Assembly: GCA_910584985.1 (NCBI GenBank)
Contig: CAJUDJ010000016.1
Span: 1 to 38,818 of the forward strand
Source of the DNA: an uncultured Eubacterium sp.
Lineage (GTDB): Bacteria > Bacillota > Clostridia > Oscillospirales > Acutalibacteraceae
DNA length: 38,818 bases
Direction: 5' to 3'
The position numbers and the translations under genes are program-made. Position 1 is the stretch's first letter; each line of letters opens with the position of its first letter. Of this stretch, positions 37,214-38,818 are shown piece after piece. A model generated the notes under the pieces. That model was not told where the DNA came from. It saw only the letters and a program-made list of their open reading frames with translations, and did no database searches.

Positions 37214-38818
37214 TTAGTTGTCCTCAACCTCGGTGTAATCTGCGTCTGTATAATCTGCACCGCCGTTGTCGGCAGCCTGCTGCGCACCTGCATCTGCAGC
37301 ACCGCCCTGAGCAGCCTGTGCTGCCTGATAAAGCTTCTGAGAAACTTCGTAAAACTTATTCTGAAGGTCTTCCTGAGCTGTTTTGATTGCATCAAGGTTA
37401 TCGCCCTTAAGTGCTTCTTTCAATGCTTCTGTTTTTGTTTCAAGTGCACTCTTATCGTCGGCGCTGAATTTATCGCCGCTTTCGGAAATCAGTGTTTCTG
37501 TCTGATAAACCATCTGCTCAGCACCGTTCTTAAGGTCAACAGCCTCTCTTTTCTTTTTATCCTCATCAGCAAACTGTTCTGCTTCCTTAACTGCCTTATC
37601 AATATCTTCTTTGCTCATATTGGAAGAAGCGGTTATGCTGATGTTCTGCTCCTTGCCTGTGCCAAGGTCTTTTGCAGATACATGCACAATGCCGTTCGCA
37701 TCAATATCAAAGGTAACCTCAATCTGCGGAACACCGCGGCGAGCAGGAAGAATGCCGTCAAGATGGAACATGCCAAGCGTTTTGTTGTCTTTTGCAAATT
37801 CTCTTTCGCCCTGAAGCACATGAACCTCAACGGAGGTCTGGTTATCAGCAGCTGTGGAGAAAATCTGTGATTTCTTTGTTGGAATGGTTGTGTTTCTTTC
37901 AATGATAACGGTGTTTACACCGCCCATGGTTTCAATGCCGAGTGAAAGGGGCGTTACATCAAGAAGAAGAAGACCCTTAACATCTCCGCCGAGAACACCG
38001 CCCTGAAGCGCAGCACCCATAGCAACACATTCATCCGGATTGATGCCTTTAAACGGCTCTTTTCCGCTGAACTTCTGGATAGCCTCCTGAACGGCAGGAA
38101 TACGGGTTGAACCGCCCACAAGAAGAATCTTGTCAATCTCGTTCATGGAAAGTCCGCTGTCCTTCATAGCCTGGCGAACAGGACCCATTGTTGCTTCAAC
38201 AAGGTCTGCTGTCATCTGGTTGAACTGTGCTCTTGTAAGGCTCAGTTCAAGATGCTTCGGGCCTGTTGCATCAGCTGTAATAAACGGAAGTGAAATCTGA
38301 GCTGTTGTCATACCTGAAAGGTCAATTTTAGCCTTTTCAGCTGCTTCCTTTACGCGCTGCATTGCCATTTTATCGTTTGAAAGGTCAATTCCGTTTGATT
38401 TTTTAAATTCGGAAACAATCCAGTCCATAACCTTTTTATCAAAATCATCGCCGCCAAGACTGTTGTTTCCGGCTGTAGCAAGAACTTCCTGCACACCGTC
38501 TCCCATTTCAATAATGGATACATCAAAGGTGCCGCCGCCAAGGTCATAAACCATAACCTTCTGGTCGTCCTCTTTATCAATGCCGAATGCAAGAGCGGCA
38601 GCAGTTGGTTCGTTGATAATTCTTTTAACCTCAAGACCTGCAATTTTGCCGGCATCCTTGGTTGCCTGACGCTGTGCGTCCGTGAAATAAGCAGGAACTG
38701 TGATAACGGCTTCCGTTACCTTGTCGCCGAGATAGCTTTCGGCATCTGCTTTAAGCTTCTGAAGAATGATTGCTGAAATTTCCTGCGGGGTGTATGCCTT
38801 ACCGTCAATATCCACCTT
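37214..38818 (-). CDS. dnaK: Chaperone DnaK (Hsp70), 5' end outside the window
   Basis: The ATP-driven chaperone; about 535 residues are visible and the frame runs off the right edge, so roughly the first 80 residues are missing. ATPase-domain blocks: VPAYFTDAQRQATKDAG, IINEPTAAALAFG, VYDLGGGTFDVSI and LVGGSTRIPAVQE. The substrate-binding domain follows the linker region GLLLLDVTPLSLGIETMGG, and the lid ends in the EEVDN-like tail (TEVEDN). These are the standard positions. The C-terminus before the tail is Ala/Gln/Gly-rich. It lies upstream of dnaJ in the same operon; grpE and hrcA, if present, would be beyond the window. Confidence 0.97.
   Translation of the reverse strand, partial: KVDIDGKAYTPQEISAIILQKLKADAESYLGDKVTEAVITVPAYFTDAQRQATKDAGKIAGLEVKRIINEPTAAALAFGIDKEDDQKVMVYDLGGGTFDVSIIEMGDGVQEVLATAGNNSLGGDDFDKKVMDWIVSEFKKSNGIDLSNDKMAMQRVKEAAEKAKIDLSGMTTAQISLPFITADATGPKHLELSLTRAQFNQMTADLVEATMGPVRQAMKDSGLSMNEIDKILLVGGSTRIPAVQEAIQKFSGKEPFKGINPDECVAMGAALQGGVLGGDVKGLLLLDVTPLSLGIETMGGVNTVIIERNTTIPTKKSQIFSTAADNQTSVEVHVLQGEREFAKDNKTLGMFHLDGILPARRGVPQIEVTFDIDANGIVHVSAKDLGTGKEQNISITASSNMSKEDIDKAVKEAEQFADEDKKKREAVDLKNGAEQMVYQTETLISESGDKFSADDKSALETKTEALKEALKGDNLDAIKTAQEDLQNKFYEVSQKLYQAAQAAQGGAADAGAQQAADNGGADYTDADYTEVEDN

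Noticed and set aside
1..38818. CRISPR array, insertion sequence, rRNA or tRNA genes
   Set aside because: No regularly spaced repeats, no transposase motifs, and no cloverleaf or rRNA signature seen on either strand by reading; a covariance-model scan would settle tRNAs.

Overview
The window looks like a chromosomal segment of a low-to-moderate GC anaerobic Clostridia species, most likely a gut Oscillospiraceae/Ruminococcaceae relative. This is inferred from clear AGGAGG-type ribosome sites, many TTGxxx-17-TATAAT promoters, U-tailed hairpin terminators, a PanG-type ketopantoate reductase, a high-molecular-weight rubredoxin, an LCP cell-wall protein, DUF3048 and DUF5662. No 16S rRNA or tRNA gene is present, so the taxonomy stays at that level.

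Layout. 1-1457 is an AT-rich scar of a mobile element: terminators, the 3' end of a tyrosine recombinase broken by a frameshift and a junction, and one unknown 170-residue gene. 1468-12513 is a carbohydrate block, mostly on the minus strand. It holds a GPH transporter plus M20 peptidase pair, a plus-strand flavin reductase-rubredoxin, an operon of GPH transporter, type B carboxylesterase and GH31 glycosidase, and a GH38-like (DUF5054) enzyme with its own promoter. 12595-17573 is a six-gene minus-strand operon, panG-panB-panC-panD-coaBC-coaX, covering the route from 2-oxoisovalerate and aspartate to 4'-phosphopantetheine apart from supply of those precursors.

17814-19358 encodes a membrane-anchored metallophosphoesterase split by an in-frame stop. 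19614-20678 holds two divergent XRE-type regulators. 20705-23711 (minus) is Nudix, small multidrug export family protein and GH27 alpha-galactosidase. 23823-25196 is an LCP protein. 25387-25731 is the RNase P RNA. It is followed on the plus strand by a two-gene inositol/deoxygluconate module (iolJ-iolC) and an Lsa-like ABC-F gene carrying two single-base frameshifts.

29209-30067 (minus) holds two small unknown genes. 30216-34082 (plus) is an operon of a DUF3048 (YerB-like) protein and two tandem paralogous membrane proteins built from a repeated TM-ectodomain-TM unit. I recognise no family for those paralogues, and they are the best candidate for undescribed biology here. 34154-38818 (minus) is DUF5662, a UDP-glucose dehydrogenase, dnaJ and a dnaK cut by the window edge.

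At least four genes are broken or odd in ways one base would fix: integrase remnant, GPH transporter N-terminus, ABC-F (twice), and the phosphoesterase stop. panG also lacks a standard start codon. Either pseudogenisation or residual assembly indels could explain these, and read-level checking would separate them.
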